NCBI GenBank assembly: GCA_051530055.1
Contig: CM121342.1
Location: 14,694,001-14,758,000, forward strand
Reading direction: 5' to 3'
From: Neoechinorhynchus agilis
Taxonomy: Eukaryota > Acanthocephala
Length of the DNA stretch: 64,000 nt
Numbering within the stretch: the first letter of the stretch is position 1; each line of letters starts with the position of its first letter. Positions 24,171 through 36,222 of this stretch are shown here, in pieces. The translations under genes and the position numbers were made by a program. A model generated the notes under the pieces. That model had not been told where the DNA came from. It did no database searches and worked only from the letters and a program-made list of their open reading frames with translations.

Positions 24171-24700
24171 AACAAAATGCACCGCAGAATTTTTAACTTC
24201 GGAAAATGGTCAGATAATTAACGATTCAGCAAGGGATTGTTGGATGCATTCTAGAGGCAATGGAGGATAAAGATGCGTTCCTTCATCGCCATAGGAATTC
24301 TTTTAGCTTAAATAAAATCAAAAAATCATCGAAAAATGCATAAATTCCGATAAATACTAGCGTTTCTCACCGTATTTATCGCTTAAGCATTCTTAAAAAA
24401 GATTTCATCGTAGAGATCAACTCAAACGCGCCGCGAATTAATAAGAGTCATGGAGCGTTACATGAAGCGTTAGCCATGTCATTGATTTAATAGCAATTTA
24501 TAGTCGTCTAAAACGTCTAACGCCATTTTGAGCTTTTCTTCCGAGTAAAGTTCATTGAATTACGCAAACTTTTTTGGAACCTTTCCTCTGATAACAATGC
24601 GCCCGATAAGGCGAGGTTTCCTCTTTCGAAATATTTCATAATAAAGGAATCTTTACCACCATTCAATATTTACTATCCTATCTTATTTTTGGAGATTAAG
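24171..24700. other. Intergenic, nothing recognised
   Basis: AT-rich sequence between the minisatellite and the hairpin element. No frame, repeat or RNA gene that I can support. Confidence 0.4.
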
Positions 24701-24710
24701 TTGTTCATAT

Positions 24711-24858
24711 TGGTTGTTTTATATGGCGAAGAAACGAAAATGATTGTATTTTAAAATCCGATTTGTTTCGGAGGCACAATTTTGTACGCATTTTGATAAA
24801 GGTTGTTACTTAGTAATAGACGATCATTTTAATTTCTTCGCCATAAAACAACCGATCA
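24711..24858. mobile_element. MITE-like hairpin
   Basis: Inverted repeats of about 37 nt: 24,711-24,747 (TTGGTTGTTTTATATGGCGA...) and 24,820-24,858, whose complement reads TCGGTTGTTTTATGGCGAAG. A spacer of about 72 nt separates them. The motif ATATGGCGAA in the arm also appears in the outer arm of the hairpin at 31,470, so the two may belong to related families. No coding matter. Confidence 0.6.
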
Positions 24859-25320
24859 TATCTACAATAAAATACCTATTAACCGGGCTTATTATCACCA
24901 AAAAATTAGAAATTTACCGTCCCTAAAGATTTTCTTGGTATGATCGCCTTCATTTGCTCTTTTTTGTTTTAAAACATGTTACATAATGGGTTAAATTTTC
25001 AACAAATTTGAAATAAAGGACCACTTTAATCTCGTATTTTCACTAGAAAATTTTAAGATTGCCTGCATTTGAGTGTTAACACATTAACTGAGCGTAATCG
25101 AATGTAGTATTTCATATTTTTTGTAGACCGCCATTAGTGTTTTTATATAGCTTGAAATTTGAATTTTTTAAGATATTCTACATTTATAGAACTTTGGAAA
25201 CAACCTTGATAAAGAAGGCGCAAGATTGTGCCTCCGATATCAATTTTTTCCCGCCATATAAAAAGAGCATGAACAATTCGATCTTTAAGCATTTCCATTG
25301 GTCTTTTGATAGATATTTTT
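24859..25320. other. Intergenic, nothing recognised
   Basis: AT-rich, no supported gene. A short frame at 25,137-25,391 has no protein-like composition. Confidence 0.4.
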
Positions 25321-25572
25321 TCCATACACGGCTGAGTGGACACACACAGTCCACCCCGATTTCGGTCTGGGAAGCGCTGGTCTGTGCTTAATGCCCAAGA
25401 CCGTACGGTTATAAGCTTGTACATTCCTCCGGATTCTCAGATACCTCCAGGAAGCGGGACTCATCGGTGAGTTTCCTTCCTTCAACGAGGTATTTCGTGC
25501 CCTTTGGTTGTGCGTCATCAGCGATCTTGGATTCGAACCCGTTGACCCAAACTGGGATCAGGAGCATTAGTC
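25321..25572 (-). repeat. tRNA-derived SINE-like element
   Basis: On the minus strand the right end has a tRNA-like head with a B-box-like GGGTTCGAATCC (complement of 25,530-25,541 region) preceded by CCCAGTTTGGGTCAAC. The far end, 25,321-25,404, is the body shared with 7,311-7,404. Order head-then-body on one strand is what a SINE shows. The A box is weak and no terminal tail is clear, so the call is tentative. It ends about 155 bp before the helicase gene. Confidence 0.4.
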
Positions 25573-25727
25573 CACTTTTTTTAGAAAGATCAAATAAATG
25601 TATTCAATCAATCTTCATTTCTCGACAATTAACACACTCACCACCTCCCGCCGAATTCCAGCTTTTGCACTTCCTCGACCGTCGCCATCACGCTGGCAGC
25701 AGTCCACTTGACCACACATTGTTTCAG

Positions 25728-27135
25728 ATGATTCCGATCATGAATCCTGGTCGAAGTGAAGAAACCGACGAGGATCCGTGGTTTCTAATACCTCAATTGT
25801 TTTTACCGCAACTTCACAACTTACCGGCAGATGATGGCGATTGGCCGAGTGACCATTCAGATAAATCTTTAGAAACCACATCGTTGGTTGGCGATTGTGC
25901 CAATATTGAGAACGTAAACATTGAAATGAATGATGGAATCAGTGGTTTTGGTTTTTCGGAGCAAGTGGTTTTTAATCTACTGCAAATGGGAATACGACGA
26001 CCAACAGCTATTCAAACGCAGATTTGGAACGAGATTCGTACTGGATCACCGAAATCATTTCGCATTCTCGCTCAGGCTTGGAATGGTGCAGGGAAAACCC
26101 TTGCTTATTTGGTACCCATTTTCGGAATTCTCGAACGAGCTCAACAAAAATCCCAAGCATTATGCTTGGTTCCTACGGTTGAACTGGCTCATCAAATAGC
26201 TGATGTTGCGCAATGCGTAGGTAGGAATTTGATCGGTATTTCGATTTATGAGATGTCAGGCAAATGGCCTCCTAAGAATCGCGGATCAAAGGAGATTCTG
26301 ATTAGTACTTCCGGCCGGATTCAAGAAATAATGTCCAAAGAACTGATCGAATGGGACATGGTGAAATGTTTAGTTTTAAATGACAAAAAACGGTCTCTTG
26401 TGAGAAAAGAGGTCGTTCTTTGTGAGAGATGAGGTCGACATGATGGTAACGATGCCAGGACATTATGAGATTTGTTTTAAAGTAATGGAAGCTTTACCTG
26501 ATCAATGTTCCCTTCTATTTGTATCTGCTACGTTCACAGATTATGTGATTGAACGTGTAAAATGTCATGTCAAATATCCAGACGAATTAAAAGTGTTCGC
26601 ACTAGACCGAAAAATGTCAATGAATCCTGAGACGACGCATTTGGAAATACCGTGTGCTTCTCGCGACGAAAAGTTGGAAATATTGCGCTGCATCTTTGAA
26701 CGAATTGTCGTTTCCAAATGCGTAATATTTTGCCGAACTCGTCAGTCGGCTCAATTTATTAAATGTGACTTTGAGCAACAAGGTGTTAAAGATGTCGGAG
26801 TTTTAACTGGAAATAATTCGGTTATAGAGAGAATGGCGGCTTTAAACAAGTTCCGAGAATGTTTATGGAGAGTTCTTATTACGACGAATATTTTGTCTAG
26901 AGGTATTAATCTAAGCGGCACCAATGTAGTGATCAATTACGATATTCCTACTCTCAATGAGCAGCCCGATCAGGTTGATTACGACACATACTTGCATCGA
27001 GTTGGACGGGCTGCTCGAATCAACGGAACTGGACTTGTCATTAATCTCTCGGATCACGAAACAGGACTGACTGATCAACTTCATGAATATTTTGGATTGA
27101 ACATCGTCAAAACGAGTGTCTATGAACTTTGTTGA
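25728..27135 (+). CDS. DEAD-box RNA helicase, Dbp5/DDX19-like, two exons, 456 aa
   Basis: Exons 25,728-26,372 and 26,410-27,135, joined by a 37-nt intron (GTTTT...AAAAG). The join gives 'CLRSFFVRDEVDMM', which restores motif II. Motifs: Q motif 'GIRRPTAIQ', I 'AQAWNGAGKT', Ia 'PTVELAHQI', Ib-like 'STSGR', II 'DEVD', III 'SAT', IV 'VIFCRTRQSA', V 'LSRGINL', VI 'YLHRVGRAAR'. The PD..TYLHR context and the closing 'IVKTSVYEL' fit Dbp5/DDX19, which remodels mRNPs at the nuclear pore during mRNA export. Length fits (human about 480). Odd: DEVD for DEAD, GIN for GID, and HRVGRAAR for HRIGRTGR, so it is a fast-evolving or weakened paralogue. The ATG directly follows ATTGTTTCAG, a 3' splice site. Confidence 0.85.
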
Positions 27136-28649
27136 ACACGAATGCAATTATGCACGTTTGTAAACGATTGAACATCAACGAATTTATATTAAATTTGTTT
27201 TCAATGACCTATTTCCAATTTGAGGATATTCGATGTTTAAAATGACAAAGCAGTTCTTTTTTAAATCGTGGTAAAGTGTATTTTATAAGTTTTCAAAAAG
27301 AAATCATCGAGAGTAAATCCTTCGGATAATATTGAATTGGAGACGTGGTGATCAAAAATAATATTTGCATTTGCACCGTTGGCTAATCTAGTTTCATTTC
27401 GCGGCCTCTCCGAATCGACGAAAACGGTCTAGACGATTCTCGTATAAGTAAATCTCCACTACTGGGGCTCGATGCAAAACGGCTTGAGTGAACATTCAAC
27501 TATAACTCTATTTAGAGGGCCAATGTCACCTAGTTTTACACAAAATACACAAAGGAATCGTTATTGCGTTGGACTGGTTACGATTGGAAACTGATTTTCT
27601 TTTTGCATAAAATTCAAAATTCAATCTCCATTCTTTTCAACTACAATCCTATATATTCGTTTCCATCGATCATAGAGAACGTATTTTAGTAAATATTGAA
27701 TTATAATTTAGTTTAAATACACTCTTGGTGCATGTTGGTGATTGGCTGGACTCTTGTTAATGATTATTTAGCTAATTATTAATGTTTCAGCAGTAGTTTA
27801 ATTTTAAAACGACGAAAAATGAAACACCAGTAGAATTATTTAAAACATATTAGAAATAACGCTGAACCGTCTCCATTGGTCTCGGCGAATTTGAAATAAC
27901 ACGATCCCCCAATATTTGAAACCATCAAGAAGTTCGCACAGCTTATGATAAATGGACGAAAGCAGTTTATATTTTTTTCCGAAAACAAATCCAGAGGAAG
28001 TTGTAAGACGGCGGAAGCTCGGAAATAAAGATTTGTCTTTATCTTTATCATTACAACATCCCGCTCAAATGTCCATTTAAAAACAAAACTCGATTAATGG
28101 AATACCTTAACACAAGACACGGATAATGTTTGTATACATTTGGAATATTTTAGAAGCTATTCATCAGCACTTAATTCTCCGAGGCACCTGCCGCTTTCAT
28201 ATGAGTTCGGCGAAACAAGAGTTCTCATCTCCTTTTCGTGCGAAATTTATTTCACCATTTTGATTGGGTTTAAGGATGCTTCTGATACCAGAAATACTGC
28301 GAGTTCAATCTTCAAACAATCTTTTTTGGATAAATCCTATTTAATGTCATTTATTAATATAGAAACGATTTAAGCTGATTACAGTTTTGTTCACTGTGAA
28401 AGTGAACTTGATTTAGAGTAAAATATTTTTCAGAAATAGCAAAAGTTTCCAAAAATCCAATAAATCAACACGAACATTATTTGGAGCACGCTGAGAATAT
28501 GAGATCCGTCGAAGATTATATAAGGATCAGCAATAAATCACACTAGCCAATCAGATTTCGAGCAGCATTCCTTCATTTGCTATGTGATCATATAGCCTCC
28601 ATAACTTGCAATACACGTATAACACACAGTTACTCACTTGCTAGAAAAA
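27136..28649. other. Intergenic, about 1.5 kb
   Basis: No gene supported. A frame at 28,140-28,373 lacks splice context and protein-like features. This stretch holds the 3' flank of the helicase and the promoter of the zinc-finger gene. Confidence 0.4.
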
Positions 28650-29415
<766 letters not shown>

Positions 29416-30193
29416 ATATACTTTTTTACCTAAAATATAAATTTTTGTGTGTACCCATTGTACAATGTGAACGTTATTAGCCATAAAAACATCAAAAACC
29501 TTTGAAGATTGCCGATATTGTAAGGTCCCAATAAATTACTGACGTTCCAACGTGCCCAGGAATATTTACGGAAAATCCTATAGATCACACAGTCTCTCAG
29601 CACGAGATCACTCGAATTTAAAAGCGTCAGATTTCAGTCAATAAAAACCGTAAGGTAGCGTTATATCTGATCTAAAATTACAAATAGTAACTCATTTCGG
29701 ACAGTTGGAAGCAATCGATAGAAATCAATATCACCTATCAAAAACAAAAAGGATCAATATTGATACTACATTTTGAAGACTTGTAGAGATGCTTTGGTGA
29801 AATTTTATACCTCTAGATTTCTATCTTTTTGTTGCCAGGTTGACCAGAGTTGATGCCATTTATCATTAATATAAAAATCAGGTTTTTTTGGGAAAACACA
29901 ATGCAGCTTTGGGTATTTATTTAGGATTCAATCGAAGTATTAGAAAATTATATCGTAGAATTCCATTTTGCGATTGTATACCAAGTGCAGTATTTGAATA
30001 AATCATTGATTGACAAATTTAATGGCGTCCGTTGTACAGTGCAATATAAACGAATGAGGATTAAAGCTGAAAAAAGACTTAAAAACGACCAGATTGAACG
30101 TTCAATAATTTTTTACAATTTTTGCTCCAAATCAAAGATTTATGCTCTCATTCTTTTGATAGCAAATGATTTTTAAATTTTAATAACATGTAA
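29416..30193. other. Intergenic, nothing recognised
   Basis: Convergent gap between the zinc-finger gene (+) and the kinase-like gene (-). AT-rich; the frame at 29,985-30,176 is not protein-like. Confidence 0.4.
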
Positions 30194-30919
30194 TTACGCT
30201 GGAAACATTTTCTCAAAATGGCCAGCAAGTAAAGATATGGCAGCAGCATTTTCTCTTCCTTTTGGAATTACTACTTCAGCAAACCGTTTGGTTGGACGAC
30301 AGAAGTTATCATGGCACGGTTTAACGTGATCATCGTGCTCATCTAATATTTGATCAAGACTTCTTTGCTCCTTATACTTCAAAACTCTTCTTGCTAACCA
30401 ATATTTTCACAACCGAGTATTTGTGAGAACAATGGTAATTAATCGAATATCGGCATCACAGTCGACGAAAATCTTCAAATCTAAGAGTTCTCGCAGTATA
30501 GGAAAGTACAGCACATACGTTCCCTCGATAATAATGATGTCAGCTTTATCGTTGATTGCTTGTTTTTGTGGCCGAATTGGACTTCCTTTAATCTCGACAA
30601 CATCATTCGCTCGTGATTTGAGACGCTTTATGGTATCGCAAAGTTTGACGCAGTCGATGTATTCTGGATAGAATTGCAAATAGTTTGAACCGTAACTGGA
30701 GTAATCAGGGACGACTTGGGTACTTTCGTTAAAGAACGATTCCATGTGGATCGTTACAATGCAAGGCTTAGCGCCATTCATCACTCGATTTTTCAATTCG
30801 TCCACAATCTCCCGGACAACAGTAGACTTACCGGCTGCAGATCCACCTGCAACTCCTATGACGTAGGCAGACCTGAGTTTTGTATGACGAGGACGCGATG
30901 AGGCGCGTTCATTCTTCAT
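30194..30919 (-). pseudogene. Uridine-cytidine-kinase-like gene, divergent, with in-frame stop
   Basis: P-loop kinase of the UCK/PRK family. Walker A is GGSAAGKST near residue 26-34. 'DIIIIEGTYVLY' and 'LKIFVDCDADIRL' match UCK, as do 'ARRVLKYKEQRSLDQIL' and 'FCRPTKRFAEVVIPKG' further on. Known UCKs have QDSFY and a FDHPDAFD/VYDF set for base and sugar; here these are MESFF, YLQFYPEYID and no YDF. Relative to the family, 54 extra in-frame nt stand between DIRL and ARRVL (30,374-30,433) and contain a TGA (30,407-30,409). I find no GT donor that would remove them in frame. It is therefore either a pseudogene or uses a non-standard intron. The ATG follows TTTCTTTTCAG/AGTCACCCATA, a strong 3' splice site. 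Confidence 0.6.
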
Positions 30920-30999
30920 TATGGGTGACTCTGAAAAGAAAAGGACTCAGAAATACCCAAATAAAAGATTTTCGAAGGCTCGAACTCGAGTGATTTATA

Positions 31000-31154
31000 G
31001 ATATTGATTTATCAATTCAAAAATATTTCGACCGTTTCATTGGACTTCTTCAGGTTGCTTGTAGGTTTTTAAATATGTGAGAGCTCGTGTCAAAAGTTAC
31101 AAGCAACCTGAAGAAATAAGGCAAAACGGACGACATATTGGGAATTAATATCAA
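31000..31154. mobile_element. MITE-like hairpin with 55-nt arms
   Basis: Left arm 31,000-31,054 (GATATTGATTTATCAATTCA... TTCTTCAGGTTGCTTGTA) and right arm 31,097-31,154, whose complement ends TTCTTCAGGTTGCTTGTA. The innermost 20 nt match almost perfectly and the outer parts are diverged. The spacer is about 42 nt. A half copy of the left arm lies at 11,941-11,985. No coding capacity. Confidence 0.65.
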
Positions 31155-31469
31155 TTTTTTATTTGTGTTAATTAACAAATAAACGTGTTAGTGAGTCGAA
31201 AATCTAAAAGCATTCTTCTCACTTTTAAGATCTTTTTAAATTCAGGTGTCTTTTAAGATTGATAAAGCCACAAAAAACAGTATAAGCAGGTAAAATCAGC
31301 AAAAAAAGGTAGTTCTGATACAATCACCACCGTCCGCAAAATCTTAGTTTCTCTCCTTCTTTGGCTGTCGCTATCAGGCTAGAAGCATTGATTCGTTGTA
31401 CTGCGAGCGAGATATTTTGTCGCAGAAATACACCTGCTTGTGCGTCGCCGGTAATTATTCATTGTTTTT
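31155..31469. other. Intergenic, nothing recognised
   Basis: AT-rich sequence between two hairpin elements, with no gene or repeat that I can support. Confidence 0.35.
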
Positions 31470-31573
31470 AATATGGCGAAAAAAATTGAATTTATTAGGT
31501 CGATACTTTTCTAGTAGGTTCGCGATGGAAAAAAGCTACATGGACCTAATAAATTCCTACCTTTTGCCATATC
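31470..31573. mobile_element. Solo hairpin related to the 44-64 kb satellite
   Basis: Arms 31,470-31,505 and 31,540-31,573 face each other. Both contain GAATTTATTAGGTC(C), which is the central part of the arm of every satellite monomer to the right, and both begin with ATATGGC. The loop (about 35 nt) is unlike the satellite core. It looks like an old single copy of the same or a sister inverted-repeat family. Confidence 0.55.
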
Positions 31574-31972
31574 AAAAAAGCTTTTAGGATTGTTCTTATC
31601 GTCTTTATGCTACGGAAGAAGACTTTGGAAAGTGGAGAAAAATATGGATAATATGATTTTGAGTATTTTATTGCAAAAAAGGGCTTCGTATGGCGCATTT
31701 GAGATTGTGGAAAAATTTTATGTATTACGATTTTTCGAGGGCGATCTCATAAAATTCATTAGTTCGTGTACGATCACTTAGATTTAAACTCGAAATTTCA
31801 GCACTAAATTTAAATTATTAGTATATCGAAGGATAAATAAATTTTTTAATAAATATATTGATCGAGACGCTGTGTACTTTACGTTTAGTTTAAACCACTG
31901 ATAATTTAAAGCTAAAAACTATAACGAAAGTAAGTTTGGTGTTATTTAGGTCGCTTGTCAACATCCGAGGGA

Positions 31973-32060
31973 GATCGGATTGAAGACGAATACATTTCGA
32001 CTGACTGATTCAGTCATTCTCAATTCAATCAGTCAAAATATATTCGTCTTTAATGCGATC
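31973..32060. mobile_element. Short perfect-looking hairpin
   Basis: Arms 31,973-32,010 (GATCGGATTGAAGACGAATA...) and 32,027-32,060 (complement GATCGCATTAAAGACGAATA). The spacer is only 16 nt. Both arms begin with GATCG. It is a folded palindrome of about 88 bp, probably a MITE remnant. Confidence 0.5.
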
Positions 32061-35000
32061 AAGCGAATAATGCAATCCTACACGCAACCGTCTTTTTGCG
32101 ATGATAAACTCCATAAAATAGACAAATATCGTTACGTTCAACTATTTTCTAAATCAAATTATGGTCCGAAGAAAATCCATTGCTCAAAACTACGAAAAAA
32201 CAATCACAATTAACATCTTGACTAAGATCCAATAAATACGCTCATTTTATTTTAATCAAGAAATCGAGCCATAGAATTTAATTAGCTAAATTAATGGGTG
32301 TATAGCAACTATTATTTTGCTTTCGAGTTAAAGATGCGATAATTTTGAATGAGAAGTATTCGCGGGTAAAAATAAATTATCGATATAAAATCCTTCGAGA
32401 TAATCCAATTAGAATTGTGGTGAGCACTAAGCAACAAATTAACCTGCGAATTCTAGAAAAGAATAAATTCATCATTGAATTTAAAAGCTTGATTTAATAA
32501 TCATTCATTCGAATCCGTTTCGATGGGAAATGCAAATTTATTAAATTGTCCGACGTAGTTTCAGCATATAAATAAGCAATTGTTAATCACGTCTGTTTCA
32601 CGGAAAAAGAAAACAATCTGAATGTATGAACTCCGATTCTTTAGAATTAATTAATATAATCTACATATTCCATACGCATGTCCCCCCCGTTGAAATTTCA
32701 GAATTGCGCATTTTGAGCTCGTAACCGGTTAAAAAATCGCATTATTCGGTATCGTTTAGTTCACAATTTTTTTTGTTTATCAACGCTTTTTCGACATTAT
32801 AAAAAATATGTTTTTTTCAAGGAAACTAGAAGTGAGCATAAAGAGCGAGGACATTTATTTGTATTTAATGATTTGCGCAACAATACTTATTCTTGACAAG
32901 TTTCATTAAAGCAATATGATCGCAGAGTTCGCTTTAGAATATTGAACTAGATAAAATGCTCTACATTTGATTTTATAATATACAAAAATCAATTGATAAA
33001 ACAGTGCTATATTCTCGTGTTTCAGTCAAACTTCCCCTAGTTCTCGAATCACGATCGATTTGTTATTAATGGCAACAATTATTTCTAGTAGCACTTAAAA
33101 AAATCGTTTTTGTACTATAACGCATGTGGAATCTCATTCGTAGGTTGCACTAAAGAACGCAATACGTTATCTAATGCATAAAAACCTGCAAAACAGACTA
33201 AATACACTTTTGTTTCTATTCCACCAGTAAATTTCTAAATAACCTATTTAAATCTCTCTTATTTATAAGCGGTTAAACGGATTAAATGATGCAACCCACA
33301 AAAAAACTACAATATTTTTTGTATAATCTAACTAATATTCCCCTGAAGTCGCTATAGATGGTAGAACCTGATAGATTTTAATGGCTACTTTAATGGGTGT
33401 TTATAAAGGAAAATATGAAAAACAGTCACAAAGATTGCTATACTTCGTATTTTCCACTTGAATACATATTTATTCGAATAACATTGCGCACCAGTAGCCT
33501 TAAATTCGGTCTATCGTTTTGTAATACTTCTATTTGATGAAAAGACACAAATAAGCATCGTGTTACAAAAATGTAACAATTTACTCAATTAATATGAGTT
33601 GATGGCTAAAAATGTGGTAATGCCCGTAGAATACAATTTATTTTTAAGAAGTTGATGTGGGTCTATGAGACAAACGGATGTCAAAAGTTCCTTTGATAAG
33701 TCCAAAACACACAAGTAACTAGGAGTTTAGACTATGAATGATTTTTTAGTGTGCATTTCGCGTATCTATTCCTTGTCATAAGCATCGCCGATTGGCTCTA
33801 ACAAGATTTTGGAAAGGAAAGTCAAAAACCAATCTATCTGCGATTTCATTTTTAAAGAAAAATTCTAATATGAATGCCGGCACCCACATCGTTCCGTTTT
33901 GAATGTCTAGCAAGTTTGAATTGCCGGCTCGGATTGTAAGGATGTTAATGAGAATGACGTTACCGAGGCCACGTTTCTCCTAGCCACATGATACCGCTTC
34001 TGTGGAGGAATTGATTTTAATTCCTTAATTATTAGTCTTAATCTTCATCCTGCTTTCGGGTTATTATTAGATATGAAGGATCTGACGGTTTAAAGGGGCA
34101 GTAGTGAAATTCATTTTAGCATATTTGATTTCTAGTATTGATTAAATTCAATGATCGGTATTTATAGCATATCGGTGGGCGAATCTAATGATGATCGATC
34201 GCTCATTTCTTAACAGTCACTTTGAAATGGCGATTAATGCAAAAGGGGTCCAAAAAGACTAGGATCGTCGTCGGTTATCCATCTGCTTACTGTTCCGTTG
34301 ATTCAAAAGTGAATTTCTCGCACTCGATTGCTGTAGCGACCATAAGTCGAGACTACTCTTCGAGCAACCACGAGGACATTTTCCGGTGGAATAGTTGCAG
34401 AAGTTAATACTAATTTTGGCGTTCATCTGCAGCCATCCCCGCTGTAACGGCCATTACTGCATTAAGGCTTGAGGAGAGCCCGTTTCAAAATTATGGACGA
34501 ATTCAATACTTGGTTATTTTATCATCACAAAGAAAAAAATAAATTGAAATTGCGTCATAACGAAGCGAGTTGTTGGGTTAGCGACGTTTTCGAATACGGG
34601 CTGGTCAATCAAAATTACTTTTTGAATCAAGAAATGAAAGACTGCCAAGATCGCGTATTTGATACATCCATCTTGCGATTTTTTTATCGCTTGGTCGACA
34701 TTTGATCAAGAAATTTATAACCTATACTAATGCTTGTGGGTGACGAATAAGATTACGGCTGTTGCATAATCATGACAGGAATAAGCAAAAAGCTAATTTG
34801 GCAAGTTAAAGAGAAGTATTCAATGATTTAAAAGGTAGGAAATATAAAAGAAATAAACTTAAAAGTAGTAAGATTTTGCAAAGTATCACAAAATTCGTAT
34901 AATTCCCTTAATTTTTTTAAAAGTTGCGCCTTTAATCGTATTTAAGGCATAATTGACGCTGTGAAAATAATAAATTAAACTTTTTGAAGGACTTATTGCA

Positions 35001-36222
35001 ATTATCTGTAACTTTTCGTAAATTAAAGTCAATAACGGTAATCTTTGGAAAATTTTAAATTAGTATTTTGGGCAATGCAAATATTTATTTAATTTTTGAT
35101 ACTCGATTTAATTGTTTTTAATTTTGGTCACAAATTCAATGAGAACAATGGGGCACAGATAGAAGAACTACAGCGCGAAAGCTGTTACTGAATGAATAAA
35201 AAATACACATGATGTGCAATTAATTGATACTTGAAATTTTGGATACAATTACGGATTAGAGATTTCGATATTGTTTGCACAGGAATTTATTAATAATAAT
35301 TAAAACTATTAAGCAAACAGTTCTTACGCAAGTCTTTAATTGCAAATTTAGTGCTTCAAAGGCTCTTTAACCGGTGGTTTAAAATCGTCAAATCTGGTTG
35401 ACAGGTGTTTGAATCACGAGATCATGAGCATATCTCTCTTGGGTACCATCATTTGCCAATAATTAAATGAAATATTTCCTTCGCACCCGAGAGACCCATA
35501 AAGAAGTGCTTAAGGCATAGGACACGGATGCGATACGCTATCGGTTGCTGTCAATGTATCATGACTTAACCATGAATTTAAAGAAGCTGTGGTCGAGGAC
35601 ACAAGTATTACCATAAGGCGTAAGGTGCTAACGCCTGTTTTAAATTAGTGCTGAGGAAAGGGAAATCGGGCTACGTTTGGCATTTAAGCTAGACAGAATG
35701 AATAATTTCCTTTTTTGACTGCAGGCATTGTGGCTATTGGTGCCATATGTACTATGATAGAAGTGATTATAGATTAAAAAAATAATTGGCACTAGCTAGA
35801 TTAAAGCAACTTCATTTTAAATTGCAATTTTGCGTACATGTAACGCTTCAGCCAATCAAAATGCTTGGTTTGCATGAAAGAAAAATCTTCTTTGTTGTGG
35901 GCGGGCAAAAATTAGCATTAAGAGCATTGGGACATATAAATCAGAAAAAAAGTCAAAACGTCTATTTTACTTCTCTGGGGAGAAGGGAAAAAATGAGAAG
36001 CATATCCAATATAATTAATGATCTTCAATCTCTTTAGCAACATTGCTGAATGATATATTAAATCCTTCGGGATTAAAAGGCGTGGCTAGAATTCAGCCTC
36101 GTCAAAATAAAGGAACCATTATTGATCTCATTGCTCATTAAATTAATTAATCAAAAATATGGATCCAGATTACACTGACATTATTTTTTTATTTACAACG
36201 CAATTATTTTAACATTCTTTTT
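32061..36222. other. Intergenic, about 4.2 kb, AT-rich
   Basis: No supported gene. Frames at 34,222-34,407, 34,469-34,705 and 35,786-36,037 were read and not accepted: no splice partners, no domain, and skewed composition. Slightly higher GC at 34.2-34.5 kb could mark an old insertion or an unrecognised exon. No RNA gene seen. Confidence 0.4.

Noticed and set aside
25420-25572. A functional tRNA gene
   Set aside because: A B-box-like stretch is present, but the A box, the anticodon stem and the acceptor stem do not pair well. A SINE head fits better.
26370-26425. Frameshift that would make the helicase a pseudogene
   Set aside because: A 37-nt GT-AG intron at 26,373-26,409 restores the frame and gives the expected motif II context. 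The near-duplicate TTGTGAGA..GAGGTCG on both sides of the acceptor seems to be chance.
28140-28373. 77-codon frame before the zinc-finger gene as its first exon
   Set aside because: No donor that joins it in frame, composition not protein-like, and the gene has a good start with a 3' splice site at 28,650.
31396-31781. Two tandem 63-codon frames as a gene
   Set aside because: They run through the inverted-repeat hairpin at 31,470-31,573 and look like chance frames.
34222-36037. Genes at 34,222-34,705 and 35,786-36,037
   Set aside because: Short frames with no domain, no splice partners and no matching neighbours; only a slight rise in GC.
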